A DNA stretch of 64,000 nt, taken from the NCBI RefSeq assembly GCF_019207085.1, contig NZ_JAATOM010000001.1:1-64000 (forward strand). The letters are read 5' to 3'. The DNA comes from Variovorax sp. dw_308. GTDB taxonomy: Bacteria; Pseudomonadota; Gammaproteobacteria; Burkholderiales; Burkholderiaceae_C. Shown one piece after another: positions 1 through 8,797 of this stretch. Under the pieces are notes generated by a model. That model had not been told where the DNA came from, made no database searches, and saw only the letters and a list, made by a program, of their open reading frames with translations. The first letter of the stretch is position 1. Each line of letters begins with the position of its first letter. A program made the translations under genes and the position numbers.

Positions 1-991
1 GCAGCCGCTGGCGCCCCGCGGCCGGATCGGCGCCCCGTGCCCTCAACTCCTGCGCCGCGTTGTTGCGCTGTGCCTCGCGGCCATCCTTGCCGCGGAAGCC
101 CTGGCGGTCCTGCGCGCCCGCGAATTGCCGGTCGCCGCCGTACCTGGCGCGGCTGCCCGCGTCGCGGTACGGCACGTTGCCGCGGCGGTTGGGGTTGAAG
201 TTGAAGCTGCCGTTGTTGATCGTGCGGCTGGTGTTGATGCTGTTGAATCGGCTGACGTTGATGTTGACGTTGTTGCCGCCCCAGCCGAAACCGCCCCACA
301 GCGCGTTGTTGATGCCGACCACCGCCGCGCCCCAGACGAAGCCTGCCGCGAAGGCCGCGCCCGGGTAGTAGTACGGCGGCGGCGCCCTGTAGTAGGGCGG
401 GTAGGCCGGATAGGGCCAGGCGCCGTACACGACCGAGGGCTGGTAGACCGGGATGTACACCTGCTGCGGCTGGGCCGGCGCGATCACGATGACCTCTTTG
501 CCGCCTTCGTTCGATGTCGACACCAATTGCTGGCTGTTCGACTGCAGGTTGCCCGCCTGCTGGGCGCGGTTGCGCAGGAACTGGATGCGGTCCATCACGC
601 GGCCGGGGTCGGCCAGGAATGCATCGCCGAGCTTCTGCACGTCGCCAGGCCGCGCGTCCATCATCGCGAGCACTTGCGGAAATGCGGTGAGCGATTGCAC
701 CGCGGGCTCCCAGGGCTGGTCGGCCACCTGGGAGATGGCCGCGTCGCCCTTCACGTCGGGATGGGCCCTGGACCAGGCGGCGGCCGCGGTCACGTCGGCG
801 GGGTAGGTGCTGGCCATGAGCACTTGCGACAGCAGCGCGTCGGGGTAGAGCGCGATGGGCGCGAGCACCTGGTCGAGTTCCTCGTCCCTGAAGTCGCCGT
901 CCGCGGCGCGGGCCATGCCATGCAGCCCGACGAGTAGGAGCAGCAGCATCGCGAACCAGCGGACACTGCAGGCAGGAGGAAGAGACTTCAT
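1..991 (-). CDS. DUF3300-family exported protein, 3' end cut by window edge
   Basis: The reading frame runs from an ATG at 991 leftward and is still open at position 1, so at least 330 residues are present and the C-terminus is missing. It starts with a signal peptide. Residues about 40-60 carry a motif typical of DUF3300 proteins (ALYPDALLSQVLMAS), and a Tyr/Pro-rich stretch and an Asn-rich stretch follow near residues 190-270. A strong ribosome site (AAAGGAGT) sits 6 nt before the start, 35 nt after the stop of the formylglycine-generating enzyme gene, so it probably belongs to that operon. The family has no established function. A role linked to the exported sulfatase is only suggested by position. 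Confidence 0.8.
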   Translation of the reverse strand, partial: MKSLPPACSVRWFAMLLLLLVGLHGMARAADGDFRDEELDQVLAPIALYPDALLSQVLMASTYPADVTAAAAWSRAHPDVKGDAAISQVADQPWEPAVQSLTAFPQVLAMMDARPGDVQKLGDAFLADPGRVMDRIQFLRNRAQQAGNLQSNSQQLVSTSNEGGKEVIVIAPAQPQQVYIPVYQPSVVYGAWPYPAYPPYYRAPPPYYYPGAAFAAGFVWGAAVVGINNALWGGFGWGGNNVNINVSRFNSINTSRTINNGSFNFNPNRRGNVPYRDAGSRARYGGDRQFAGAQDRQGFRGKDGREAQRNNAAQELRARGADPAAGRQRL

Positions 992-1025
992 GTCGTGACT
1001 CCTTTGGCAGGGCGCCGGTCGTCGG

Positions 1026-2300
1026 TCAGGTGCCGGCCGGGCCGGGCGCATCGCTCACCAGCCGGAAGCCGATGTGGCTCATGGGATTGAACGGGTCGTT
1101 GCCGCGTCGCGCGCTCGGGCGATAGCTCAGGCAATAGTCCTCGTTGCAGAGAAAGGAGCCGCCGCGCGTCACGCGCCGGGGCGCGGCGGGAAGGGCGCCG
1201 GTGTCGTCCGGGTCCCAGCTGTCCTGCGGACCCGCGGGGTTGTCGATGGGCTTGTTGCCTTGCGCCTTGGCCTCCAGCTGGAAGTAGTCGGAGCGATACC
1301 AGTCCGCGACCCATTGCCAGGCATTGCCGGTCATGTCGACCAGGCCATAGCCGTTGGGCAGGAAGGTGCCGACCGGCTGCGTGCCGATCGCGCCGCCGGC
1401 CTTGGCGCTCACCTTCGGAAGCACCGGAAAGCGGCCCTTGGCCGTCTTGTCCCAGATGTTGGCCATGGGTTGGCCATCGGGCTGGTAGTCGTCGCCCCAG
1501 GCATAGGTGGCCTGCTCGAGGCCGCCGCGCGCGGCGAACTCCCATTCGGCTTCGGTCGGCAGGCGCTTGCCGGCCCATTTGGCAAAGGCCTCGGCGTCTT
1601 CGTAGCTGACCTGCACCACCGGGTGATCGTCCTTGCCTTCGATGCTGCTGCCGGGGCCTTGCGGCGCTTTCCAGGATGCGCCGGGCACCAGTTGCCACCA
1701 CTGGGACCAATCGCTGAGGTTCACCGGGCGATCCGTGCCGACGAAGACCATGGCGGCGGGCACGAGCACGCTGTCCGGCGGGCGCGGCGTGCCGGGCGGG
1801 CTTTGCACGCGGAGGGTCTCCCAGTCCGGCTTGCGCTCTGCCGTGGTCACGTAGCCGGTGGCCTTGATGAACTCGCGGAACTGCGCGTTGGTCACGTGGC
1901 TGCGGTCCATCCAGAAGCCGTGCACCCGGACGGGATGGGCCGGCTTTTCATTGGCCTGAGCCAGCTTGCTGTCGCTGCCCATGGCGAATTCGCCGCCGGG
2001 CACCCAGACCATGCCCTTGGGGCCGTGCACGCCGTCGCCCTGGACGACCGTGGGATGCGCCCTTTGCGATGCCTTGCCGGGCGCGGCAACCTGGTTCGAC
2101 GCTGCCTCGCGGGCCTGCCACCAGGCCATGCCACCGTAGGCTGCGCCACCCACGGCGGCGGCGCCCGCCAGTGCCGCCAGGAAGGTCCTGCGCGAGGAGG
2201 GCGGGGCCGCGGCCTTCGCGGGCCCGGCGACCGGCACCGTCGGTGTGGCAACTTCCGGGGGGCGCGTGGGCTTGCGCTTGGTGCGTTGCTGCTTGCTCAT
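1026..2300 (-). CDS. Formylglycine-generating enzyme (SUMF1 family) with Tat-like N-terminus
   Basis: About 424 residues. Near residue 36 an SRRTF motif precedes a hydrophobic Ala/Gly segment, which looks like a Tat signal or anchor behind a basic cytoplasmic tail. The rest is a full FGE-sulfatase domain. Its end holds the motif GGSFLC....YC, matching the two copper-binding cysteines of aerobic formylglycine-generating enzymes, followed by a SARRGNDPFNP block and GFRLV. FGE oxidises the cysteine of the sulfatase CxPxR motif to formylglycine, and the neighbouring sulfatase has exactly that motif. I chose the ATG at 2300 because an in-frame start at 2348 lies inside the terminator stem of the upstream gene. 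Catalytic identity is well supported; export is inferred from the N-terminus. Confidence 0.88.
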   Translation of the reverse strand: MSKQQRTKRKPTRPPEVATPTVPVAGPAKAAAPPSSRRTFLAALAGAAAVGGAAYGGMAWWQAREAASNQVAAPGKASQRAHPTVVQGDGVHGPKGMVWVPGGEFAMGSDSKLAQANEKPAHPVRVHGFWMDRSHVTNAQFREFIKATGYVTTAERKPDWETLRVQSPPGTPRPPDSVLVPAAMVFVGTDRPVNLSDWSQWWQLVPGASWKAPQGPGSSIEGKDDHPVVQVSYEDAEAFAKWAGKRLPTEAEWEFAARGGLEQATYAWGDDYQPDGQPMANIWDKTAKGRFPVLPKVSAKAGGAIGTQPVGTFLPNGYGLVDMTGNAWQWVADWYRSDYFQLEAKAQGNKPIDNPAGPQDSWDPDDTGALPAAPRRVTRGGSFLCNEDYCLSYRPSARRGNDPFNPMSHIGFRLVSDAPGPAGT

Positions 2301-2329
2301 GATCGATCGCGAAAAAGTCTTTGTCGCAG

Positions 2330-2356
2330 AAAAAAAAGCCCCGGACAAGCCGGGGC
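2330..2356 (-). terminator. Intrinsic terminator after the sulfatase gene
   Basis: On the minus strand a perfect 7-bp GC stem (2350-2356 with 2338-2344, 5-nt loop) is followed directly by a run of eight T (2337-2330). It begins 20 nt after the sulfatase stop codon and sits before the FGE start, so it should cut or attenuate the transcript between these two genes. Confidence 0.85.
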
Positions 2357-2376
2357 CATGGATGTCGAAGCTCGCG

Positions 2377-4047
2377 TCAGTTCCCGCCGGGCATGGTCAA
2401 GTTGAACCCGTCCTTCGCCAGGCTTTCGCGCAGGTGCTGGAATCGCTCGTATTGCGACAAGGTGATCGGGCCGCTGTAGGTCTCGCTCTGCAGCTTGCGC
2501 GGCGGATACTTCACGTAGGTCTTCATCAGGTCCTTGACGGCGGCATTGATGGTCACCAGCGTCCAGGTGCGCTCGGTGACGTTGCTCATGAAAATGTCGT
2601 AGCGCTCCTGCGGGTCGGCCCACAGGTCGAACACCTGCGGCACGGTCGCCACATAGGACTCGGGTCCTTTCCAGCCCAGGTTGGTGTCGACGGCCAGGCC
2701 GCCGGTCTGCGCGCCGTTGTCGCCGCGCAGGTTGAACACCGCCTTGTAGTTGCCCACCCGCGCGGCGCCTGGCGAGAGTTCGTTCTCGGTGAAGTAGAAC
2801 CAGGACTTGCGTGCCGACTTGCCGTTCTCGCTGAACAGCACCGGCGACATGTCGATGCTGTCGAGGATGATCGGCTTGTTGGCGCGGTCGTTCTCCGGCA
2901 GCTTGACGCCGGCGACATTGGCAAAGGTCGACATCAGGTCGAGGCCGCCCGTCAACTCGTGGCTCTTGCTGCCAGCCGGAATCTTGCCTGGCATCCACGC
3001 AATGGCCGGCACGCGGTTCCCGCCTTCACGGATGGTGCCCTTGGTGCCGCGGAAAGGCGTGTAGCCGGCGTCGGGATACACATCCTGCCAGGCGCCGTTG
3101 TCGGTCGTGTAGAACACAAGCGTGTTCTTGTCGAGGCCGAGCGCGCGCACCTTGTCCATGATGCGGCCGATGCGCGAATCGAGCTCGACCACCGAGTCGG
3201 CGTACTTGCTCTTCGACATCGACTTGCCGACGTAGTCGGGGTGCGGCATGTTCGGTTGGTGCACCTTCATGAAGTTGATGTTCATGAAGAAGGGCGTGTT
3301 GGCCTTGGCATTGCGGTCGAGGTAGTCGAGCGATGCCTTCTCGACGTAGCCGTCGAAGAAGGGGATGCCCACGACGCCCGGCTTGCCGTCGATGGAGGGC
3401 TTGTCGACGTACTGGCCGTTGATCTTGAATTCCTCGTACGGCTTCTCGCCGGCATTGCCGGACATCGCGCCCTTGGTGACCTTCTGGAACATGCTGCGCA
3501 GTTCCGGATCCATGTCGGGGAACCAGGTCGTGTCGGCGTAGGTGTAGGCGTTGAGGTGATAGAGCCCGGCGTACTTCATCTCGTCGTAGCCCTGCGCATT
3601 GGGCAGGGCATAGTCGGCTTCGCCGAGGTGCCACTTGCCGGTGAAGAAGGTCTTGTAGCCGCCCTTCTTCAGCACGGAGGCGAGTGTCCATTCTTCCGCG
3701 GGAAGCCCGCCGCCCTGGCCCTGGAAGGCCACGGTGGTCATGCCGCTGCGGTTGGGGATGCGGCCGGTCTGGATCGCCGCGCGACCGGGCGTGCAACTCG
3801 GCTGCGCATAGAAGCTGAACAGCGTCATGCCTTCGTTCGCGAGCCGGTCGATATTCGGCGTCGGCATGCCGCGCCCGGCGCCGCCGCCGTAGGGGCCGAG
3901 GTCGCCGTAGCCGGTGTCATCCGAGACGATCAGGATGATGTTCGGTCTGGATTGCTGTTGCTGCGCCATGGCTGGCACTGCGGCCAGCCCGATCATCGCG
4001 ACGAACGCCGCGGGCGCAAGCAGCGTGAGCTTGCTTCTGGATGTCAT
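2377..4047 (-). CDS. Exported arylsulfatase, Cys-type (formylglycine-dependent)
   Basis: 556 residues with a Sec signal peptide ending near AMA-Q (residue 28). Sulfatase landmarks appear in order: the metal site SDDTGYGD near residue 42, the modification motif CTPGR near residue 88 (Cys is the residue converted to formylglycine), GKWHLG near residue 137, and TDNGA near residue 315 for the second metal and sulfate contacts. It should hydrolyse sulfate esters in the periplasm or outside the cell; the actual substrate cannot be read from the sequence. The start is backed by an AGGGAGGA ribosome site. The modifying enzyme is the next gene, with a terminator between them. Confidence 0.92.
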   Translation of the reverse strand: MTSRSKLTLLAPAAFVAMIGLAAVPAMAQQQQSRPNIILIVSDDTGYGDLGPYGGGAGRGMPTPNIDRLANEGMTLFSFYAQPSCTPGRAAIQTGRIPNRSGMTTVAFQGQGGGLPAEEWTLASVLKKGGYKTFFTGKWHLGEADYALPNAQGYDEMKYAGLYHLNAYTYADTTWFPDMDPELRSMFQKVTKGAMSGNAGEKPYEEFKINGQYVDKPSIDGKPGVVGIPFFDGYVEKASLDYLDRNAKANTPFFMNINFMKVHQPNMPHPDYVGKSMSKSKYADSVVELDSRIGRIMDKVRALGLDKNTLVFYTTDNGAWQDVYPDAGYTPFRGTKGTIREGGNRVPAIAWMPGKIPAGSKSHELTGGLDLMSTFANVAGVKLPENDRANKPIILDSIDMSPVLFSENGKSARKSWFYFTENELSPGAARVGNYKAVFNLRGDNGAQTGGLAVDTNLGWKGPESYVATVPQVFDLWADPQERYDIFMSNVTERTWTLVTINAAVKDLMKTYVKYPPRKLQSETYSGPITLSQYERFQHLRESLAKDGFNLTMPGGN

Positions 4048-4061
4048 GCTTCCTCCCTTTG

Positions 4062-4089
4062 AAAAAAACCGGTGCGCAGAGACCTGCGC
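4062..4089 (-). terminator. Possible weak terminator upstream of the sulfatase gene
   Basis: On the minus strand a 6-bp GCGCAG/CTGCGC stem with a 4-nt loop is followed 5 nt later by seven T. It lies between the small exported protein gene and the sulfatase start. The gap between stem and T-run makes it a poor match to a standard terminator. Confidence 0.35.
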
Positions 4090-4104
4090 GAGCAGGACGC
4101 CCGG

Positions 4105-4686
4105 CTACTTCTTCGCCGAACGCTCGACGCTCAGGACGGCGGCTTCCGTGATCACTGCACGCACCTCGCTGCCGACCTTGAGTTTGCTGGTGTCCATTCC
4201 CTCTGGAATCCTGACGGTCACAGTGCGCGAGACGCCGCGCAGCGTGACGGTGCCGGCTTTGCGGTCGATGGCCTGAACGACGGCCAGGACCTCGACCGTG
4301 TTTGTTGCGCCGGCCGCTGGCAGCGAGCCGGCGGGGGCGGTGCCGCTGCTGGCAGTCTCCACGCGCTCGCGGATGCCATCGCTGTGGGCCACGGGTTCCA
4401 GCTGGGCCGCGACCGCGGCTGCGTAGCGCAACACGAGTTGGTCGCCGACGCGGATCTCATCGAAGTTCTTGACTTCGGCAGGGACCGAGAGCGTCACGAT
4501 CTTGCCCTTGGGGCCTTTCAGCACGAGGGTGCGATGGGCCTTGTCGAGTTCGACCACGGTGGCGCGCACCTCGAGTTCTCCGCCCGCGACGCCGATGCCC
4601 GTGCTGGCCGGTTTCGGGGGATCCTTGGCAAGCGCTGCCTGAGACAGTGAAAGCGCGCAGACCAGCGCGATTGCGAAGTAACGCAT
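4105..4686 (-). CDS. Small exported protein with two similar beta-rich domains
   Basis: 193 residues from the ATG at 4686, chosen because it gives a clean signal peptide (MRYFAIALVCALSLSQAALA) and has AGGGAA before it. Two similar segments follow (about residues 38-90 and 130-185). Each has the pattern of a strand ending in VxxLD/VxAID, then a TLVLKG or TVTLRG strand, a charged turn and a VGD/VGS strand. This resembles small OB- or DUF5666-like periplasmic folds, but I cannot place it in a family with confidence. A Thr/Ala-rich linker joins the halves. No catalytic motif was seen. It precedes the sulfatase gene on the same strand. Confidence 0.72.
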   Translation of the reverse strand: MRYFAIALVCALSLSQAALAKDPPKPASTGIGVAGGELEVRATVVELDKAHRTLVLKGPKGKIVTLSVPAEVKNFDEIRVGDQLVLRYAAAVAAQLEPVAHSDGIRERVETASSGTAPAGSLPAAGATNTVEVLAVVQAIDRKAGTVTLRGVSRTVTVRIPEGMDTSKLKVGSEVRAVITEAAVLSVERSAKK

Positions 4687-4895
4687 GAGGTGTTCCCTGT
4701 TGATTGTAGGTTGGCAGTCCCGGCGCTGGCCGGGCCAACCCGGCAAGCTGCCGCGGGCCAATGTAGCTGAAAGACCTGAGCGCGAAGCACCCGGTAACGC
4801 CTCGTTGCACCAAAGTGCACAGAGCCATTCCCCAACGTGCGTTTGCATGCGGGTATGCAAGCTAGTAAGGTGGTTCGCTTCGCCTGCCAGGGCAC

Positions 4896-5453
4896 ATGCT
4901 CATGCGACAACTGCTTCTGCTTCGTGGCGCCTTCAACCTGCTCTTCGGCGTTGGCCTTCTGCTGGCGCCGAACGACATGCCGCTCGGCGGCTACTACGGC
5001 GTGGGCGACGGCTTGCTCGGCCTGGGCCTTGCCATTGCGTTGTTTCGCAGCGTGCGCGGGCAATGGCTGTTCTTCGTGACGCTGCTCGATGCCGTGGTGC
5101 GCCTGGTGTTCGGCGGCACGATCCTTCTGAACCCCAACATCACGTCGAACCTGTTCACCGGCGCCTTCTTCACGACCGCGGTCGTCACCGTCTTCATCGC
5201 GCTGGGCATCACCGGCGTGATCTATGCCTTGATGCGGGCGTTGCGGCAGCGCGGCGAGGCCGAAGTCGACAAGTCCCTGCTATGGCCGGTGGTGGCGTCC
5301 AGCGTGTGCACGGCGCTCTTCGGCATGGGCCTGTTGCTGGGGCCGGTCGGGAGCGGTGAGCGGCGTCTCGTGGCGTGCGCCTATGGCGTGGCGTTCGGAT
5401 TGATCCTGCTGCTGGCGGGGCTGCGCAGCCGCAAGGCGGGCGCGACGGCGTGA
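4896..5453 (+). CDS. Integral membrane protein of unknown function
   Basis: 185 residues, nearly all hydrophobic. Five to six membrane segments alternate with short loops carrying Arg/Lys on the presumed cytoplasmic side (for example ALRQRGEAEVDK near residue 120). The arrangement is like small DUF308/HdeD-type membrane proteins, but no diagnostic motif is visible, so the function is unknown. An ATG at 4902 is an equally possible start. It is divergent from the exported-protein gene at 4105-4686; the 209-bp gap between them shows no clear element. Confidence 0.7.
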   Translation: MLMRQLLLLRGAFNLLFGVGLLLAPNDMPLGGYYGVGDGLLGLGLAIALFRSVRGQWLFFVTLLDAVVRLVFGGTILLNPNITSNLFTGAFFTTAVVTVFIALGITGVIYALMRALRQRGEAEVDKSLLWPVVASSVCTALFGMGLLLGPVGSGERRLVACAYGVAFGLILLLAGLRSRKAGATA

Positions 5454-5520
5454 GGTGGAACTTTCGTGGCATGGGGTGTTCAGAGGGAGTCCTTGTCCCT
5501 GCCGCTGCGCCGTCTTGCGA

Positions 5521-6042
5521 ATGCCTTTCCGCCCTTTCTTTCCTGGTCCCGTTGCCTGCCTGATTCCCGTCATCTTCCTGGCCGCCACGGGTGCGGCGCA
5601 CGCGCAAGCCTTGCCCGCCGGCGTGCGCCTTGGGATGACGGCGGCTGAGTTGCAGGCCGTGCTGCCGACGCTGGAACGCGTGCCCCGGCCCCAGCGGCTG
5701 GCGGGCGGCCTGGCCGGCGCCTGGCACGGTGCGCCGGGCCTGGTCAGCGGACTCCCCCTGGAGACGACCTGGTACTTCGGCGGCGCGCAGCTCAAGCGCG
5801 TGGAGTTCACTGCCAACGCCCAGGACCGGGCGGACCTTGGGGCGGACGCTTTCAATGAAATCGTCGCATGGGGTCGCGGCGCGTTCGGCCCGGAACTGGC
5901 GTCGCGCGACAGCGGCAGCGAGATCGCGTCGTGGGTCGATGGCGGCATGGACGTCTATGTCCAGCGCGTCGGCGATGCGCACCGGGCCAGCGTGCGGCTG
6001 GTCTACAAGGCGCGGGTGCTGAAGGATGGCGCTGAACTCTAG
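5521..6042 (+). CDS. Hypothetical secreted protein
   Basis: 173 residues from the ATG at 5521, chosen because it begins a signal peptide ending ...AHAQA near residue 30. The mature part starts with [19 protein letters not shown], a pattern seen in small periplasmic proteins that sense or bind a ligand through a short helix. It then has alternating beta strands and ends [11 protein letters not shown]. No enzyme motif was seen and the function is unknown. Its stop codon overlaps the ureG stop codon on the other strand in the sequence CTAG. Confidence 0.68.
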   Translation: MPFRPFFPGPVACLIPVIFLAATGAAHAQALPAGVRLGMTAAELQAVLPTLERVPRPQRLAGGLAGAWHGAPGLVSGLPLETTWYFGGAQLKRVEFTANAQDRADLGADAFNEIVAWGRGAFGPELASRDSGSEIASWVDGGMDVYVQRVGDAHRASVRLVYKARVLKDGAEL

Positions 6043-6689
6043 TCTTCCAGCAGCATCCCGCGCTGTTCGATGAAGGCCACCACCTCGGCCAGGCCAGTGT
6101 TGGTCTTGAGGTTGGTCATGACGTAGGGCCGCTGCTTGCGCATGCGCCTGGTGTCGGCCTCCATCACGCCGAGGTCGGCGCCGACGTAGGGTGCGAGATC
6201 GGTCTTGTTGATGACGAAGAGATCGCTCTTCGTGATGCCGGGGCCGCCCTTGCGCGGGATCTTCTCGCCGGCGGCGACGTCGATCACGTAGATGGTGAGG
6301 TCGCTCAGCTCGGGGCTGAAGGTGGCGGCCAGGTTGTCGCCGCCCGACTCCACGAACACCACGTCGGCATCCGGAAACTCGCCCAGCATGCGGTCGATGG
6401 CCTCGAGGTTGATGGAGGCGTCCTCGCGGATCGCGGTGTGCGGGCAGCCGCCGGTTTCCACGCCCATGATGCGCTCGGCCGGCAAGGCGCCAGCGACGGT
6501 GAGCAGGCGCTGGTCTTCCTTGGTGTAGATGTCGTTGGTGATGGCGATGAGGTCGTACTTGTCGCGCATCGACTTGCAGAGCATTTCGAGCAGCGTGGTC
6601 TTGCCGGAACCCACCGGCCCGCCGATGCCCACGCGCAGCGGCGGCAGTTTCTTGGTGCGGTTGGCGATGTGGTGCAGTGCGGAGGCCAT
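6039..6689 (-). CDS. ureG: Urease accessory GTPase UreG
   Basis: 216 residues from the ATG at 6689. It has the P-loop GPVGSGKTT near residue 24, the CPHT metal-binding motif near residue 79, and ESGGDNLA and [11 protein letters not shown]-motifs. UreG hydrolyses GTP during nickel delivery to apo-urease, working with UreF, UreD and UreE in the cytoplasm. The length fits the family. It lies 20 nt downstream of ureF and ends the urease cluster; its stop codon overlaps the stop of the convergent secreted-protein gene. Confidence 0.96.
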   Translation of the reverse strand: MASALHHIANRTKKLPPLRVGIGGPVGSGKTTLLEMLCKSMRDKYDLIAITNDIYTKEDQRLLTVAGALPAERIMGVETGGCPHTAIREDASINLEAIDRMLGEFPDADVVFVESGGDNLAATFSPELSDLTIYVIDVAAGEKIPRKGGPGITKSDLFVINKTDLAPYVGADLGVMEADTRRMRKQRPYVMTNLKTNTGLAEVVAFIEQRGMLLED

Positions 6690-6709
6690 GGTGTTTGCTC
6701 GCAGGAAAG

Positions 6710-7411
6710 TCAGCTTCGAAAGAGGCGGGAATACTGGGCTTCGTGCCGGGCCGAATAGACCGCGAGCATCGGTGAAAAAGCCTGGCGGTCGTCGTCCGTG
6801 AGTGTGATCGCCTGATCGACCGCTTGGGGGATTTCCCGTGCGAGGCGGCCGAGGATGCGCTGGCCTGCGCTCTGGCCCAGGGGCACGCACTTGACGGCCG
6901 CGCCGGTCATGTTCTCGGCCCAGCCAAAGGTGAAGGCCAGGCAGCCATCGCGCACGGTGGCATCGGTACGGCTGGCCGCGAAGGCGAAGGCCACGGGGTA
7001 GGTGACGGGCAAGCCACCGAAGTTGCTTGCAATGTCGTCGTGATGCAGCTTGAGCCACTCGACAAAGGAGCGGCCCATCTGCTCGGACTGCAGCAGGAAT
7101 TCGGCGGACTCGCGAGTCTGCAGCACCCAGGCATTGAGCATGCGGATGCGGTCGGCATCATGAGCGCGCCAGGCCGCGATCGCCTGCGCGACGACGGGCA
7201 GATCGCCGCGTGCGAGGCTCAGGTGAAGCTGGTCGACGATCCAGTCGGAGGCTCGTGCTTCGGTCGCCAATCCCGCCCATTCCACGCCGGCTTCCAGGCC
7301 TTCGGAATACGAGAAACCGCCGATCGGCAACGCGGGCGAGGCGAGCCAGATCAATTGCAGCAGGCTGGCTGCGGGGAGTGCCGCAGGGGCAGCGGCAAGA
7401 GCGTCAGGCAT
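6710..7411 (-). CDS. ureF: Urease accessory protein UreF
   Basis: 233 residues, all helical in character. The conserved N-terminal block [16 protein letters not shown] is present near residue 27, and GRSFVEW and the typical C-terminal region follow. UreF is part of the UreD-F-G complex that loads nickel into the urease active site and controls UreG GTPase. The start codon overlaps the ureE stop by one base (TGATG), so translation is probably coupled. Confidence 0.94.
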   Translation of the reverse strand: MPDALAAAPAALPAASLLQLIWLASPALPIGGFSYSEGLEAGVEWAGLATEARASDWIVDQLHLSLARGDLPVVAQAIAAWRAHDADRIRMLNAWVLQTRESAEFLLQSEQMGRSFVEWLKLHHDDIASNFGGLPVTYPVAFAFAASRTDATVRDGCLAFTFGWAENMTGAAVKCVPLGQSAGQRILGRLAREIPQAVDQAITLTDDDRQAFSPMLAVYSARHEAQYSRLFRS

Positions 7412-8091
7412 CAGTGCGAATGACCGTGGGAGTGATCGTGGTCATGGCGGTGGCCGTGGTCGTGCTCGTGCTCGTGCTCGTGCTCGTGTGCGGGGTCATC
7501 GTGGGCAGGCGTGCCGCCGTAGGCATCCGGATGCAGCACCGGCCCGACCGGCGTTGCCCCGCCATGCGAATGGTCATGGCCGTGCGAATGGTCATGGTCG
7601 TGCGCGTGGCCGTGATCGTGGCCATGCCCGGCGCCTTGCGCACCGTATGCGCCGCCTTCCGGCTCGAAGGCCTCATTGGCCTCGTGGACGATCAGGTGCA
7701 TCGAGCGCAGCATCGCGGCCAGCACGTGGTCAGGCTCGATCTTCAGGTGATCGGGCTTGAGCTCGATCGGCACATGCCGGTTGCCCAGATGATAGGCCGC
7801 GCGCGTCAGGTCGAAGGGCGCGCCGTGCGCCGTGCAGTACGTGATGACCAGCACCGGCTGCGGCGCCGCGATGACGCGCACCAGCGAGCCGTCTTCCGCG
7901 ACCAGCACATCGCCGCCGCGCACGGCCGTGCCGCGCGGCAGGAACACGCCGATCTGGCGGCCCTGCGAGTCGGTCGCGTCGAAACGGCTCTTCTGGCGCA
8001 CGTCCCAGTCGAGTTCGATGGTGGCGGCGCGCCTGAGCAGGACGGGGGCGAGGCCCTTGCCTTGCGGCATCAGTTTGTTGGCGGTGAGCAT
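7411..8091 (-). CDS. ureE: Urease nickel chaperone UreE with long His-rich tail
   Basis: 226 residues from the ATG at 8091 (an in-frame upstream start would intrude into the toxin-antitoxin promoter). The N-terminal peptide-binding domain and the metal-binding domain with the GNRHVPIEL block are clear. From about residue 155 to the end the protein is dominated by alternating His-Asp, His-Glu and His-Gly residues, about 70 residues in all, which should store several nickel ions. UreE donates nickel to UreG. The matching DNA (7425-7640) looks like a simple repeat but is coding. Confidence 0.94.
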   Translation of the reverse strand: MLTANKLMPQGKGLAPVLLRRAATIELDWDVRQKSRFDATDSQGRQIGVFLPRGTAVRGGDVLVAEDGSLVRVIAAPQPVLVITYCTAHGAPFDLTRAAYHLGNRHVPIELKPDHLKIEPDHVLAAMLRSMHLIVHEANEAFEPEGGAYGAQGAGHGHDHGHAHDHDHSHGHDHSHGGATPVGPVLHPDAYGGTPAHDDPAHEHEHEHEHDHGHRHDHDHSHGHSH

Positions 8092-8122
8092 GGGACTTGA
8101 TCGATGGGCGGAGGCTGGATAA

Positions 8123-8140
8123 TATAACAACCGTTATAAC
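8123..8140 (+). promoter_or_regulatory. Palindromic operator/promoter of the AbrB-Doc module
   Basis: AT-rich island in GC-rich DNA. TATAAC and GTTATA form an inverted repeat with a 4-bp spacer (8123-8138), and GTTATAAC (8133-8140) is itself a perfect 8-bp palindrome. It ends 8 bp before the antitoxin start and overlaps a likely -10 element (TAATAT). Auto-repression by the antitoxin is the usual arrangement. It also lies in the 57-bp space that would hold any private ureE promoter. Confidence 0.6.
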
Positions 8141-8148
8141 TTCAGGGG

Positions 8149-8382
8149 ATGCTGGTGTCCGCTCTCAAACTCACGCAAATCGGAAACTCCGTCGGTGTCA
8201 TCCTGCCGAAGGAAATGCTCGCGTACCTGAAGGTCGAGAAGGGCGACACGCTGTTCGTGAGCGAAGCGCCCAACGGCGGGTACACGCTGACGCCGTACAG
8301 TCCGGAATTCGAGGCGCAGATGGGGGCCGCTCGTCGCATCATGAAGAAGCGGCGCAATGTGTTGCGCGAACTCGCCAAGTGA
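8149..8382 (+). CDS. AbrB/MazE-type antitoxin
   Basis: 77 residues. The N-terminal 45 residues (LTQIGNSVGVILPKEML...KGDTLFVSE) form a swapped-hairpin AbrB DNA-binding domain. The C-terminal part is helical and basic (RRIMKKRRNVLRELAK) and would neutralise the toxin. It overlaps the following Doc gene by a GTGA junction, as expected for an antitoxin-toxin pair, and a palindrome sits just before its start. The pair runs against the surrounding urease genes. Confidence 0.88.
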   Translation: MLVSALKLTQIGNSVGVILPKEMLAYLKVEKGDTLFVSEAPNGGYTLTPYSPEFEAQMGAARRIMKKRRNVLRELAK

Positions 8383-8783
8383 GCGCGGCCAACCAGGGGT
8401 GGGTCTGGCTGGATCCCGCTGTGGTACGAGCGGCGCACGACGAGCAACTCACCGAGCATGGTGGCCCTTCCGGCATACGCGATCCGAATCTTCTGGCCTC
8501 TGCGCTTGGCCGACCGCAGCAGTTGGCGAACTACGGCGCGCCGGATGTCGCCGATCTTGCTGCCGCATACGGATTCGGTATCGCACGCAATCATCCGTTC
8601 ATCGATGGAAACAAGCGCACCGCATTCGTGGCCATCGAATTGTTCCTTTGGCTGAATGGCCATGAACTCATCGCGACTGATGCGGAATGCGTCTTGACGA
8701 TCCTCGATCTGGCAGCGGGTCGGCTCGAAGAGGCTGCGCTTTCCAACTGGATCCGCGAGCACATCGCGCCGCACGCCGGCTGA
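8379..8783 (+). CDS. Doc-type Fic-domain toxin
   Basis: 134 residues from the GTG at 8379, which overlaps the antitoxin stop. The Fic core motif is HPFIDGNKRT near residue 70. Lys at the position where AMP-transferring Fic proteins have Gly-Arg is the Doc pattern; Doc phosphorylates elongation factor Tu and stops translation. The N-terminal block HGGPSGIRDPNLLASAL is also typical of Doc proteins. An upstream in-frame extension exists but would overlap the whole antitoxin gene, so I reject it. Toxin activity is inferred from the family. Confidence 0.88.
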   Translation: MSAANQGWVWLDPAVVRAAHDEQLTEHGGPSGIRDPNLLASALGRPQQLANYGAPDVADLAAAYGFGIARNHPFIDGNKRTAFVAIELFLWLNGHELIATDAECVLTILDLAAGRLEEAALSNWIREHIAPHAG

Positions 8784-8797
8784 CGCATCGCCGGGCC

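Noticed and set aside
2301..2348. Upstream start for the formylglycine-generating enzyme
   Set aside because: The start lies within the terminator stem of the sulfatase gene and adds 16 residues before a normal start.
7425..7640. CATG/CGTG-rich repetitive stretch
   Set aside because: It encodes the His-rich tail of UreE, not a DNA repeat element.
8097..8378. Upstream extension of the Doc toxin frame
   Set aside because: It would overlap the entire antitoxin gene and its operator; the GTG at 8379 gives the normal Doc length.
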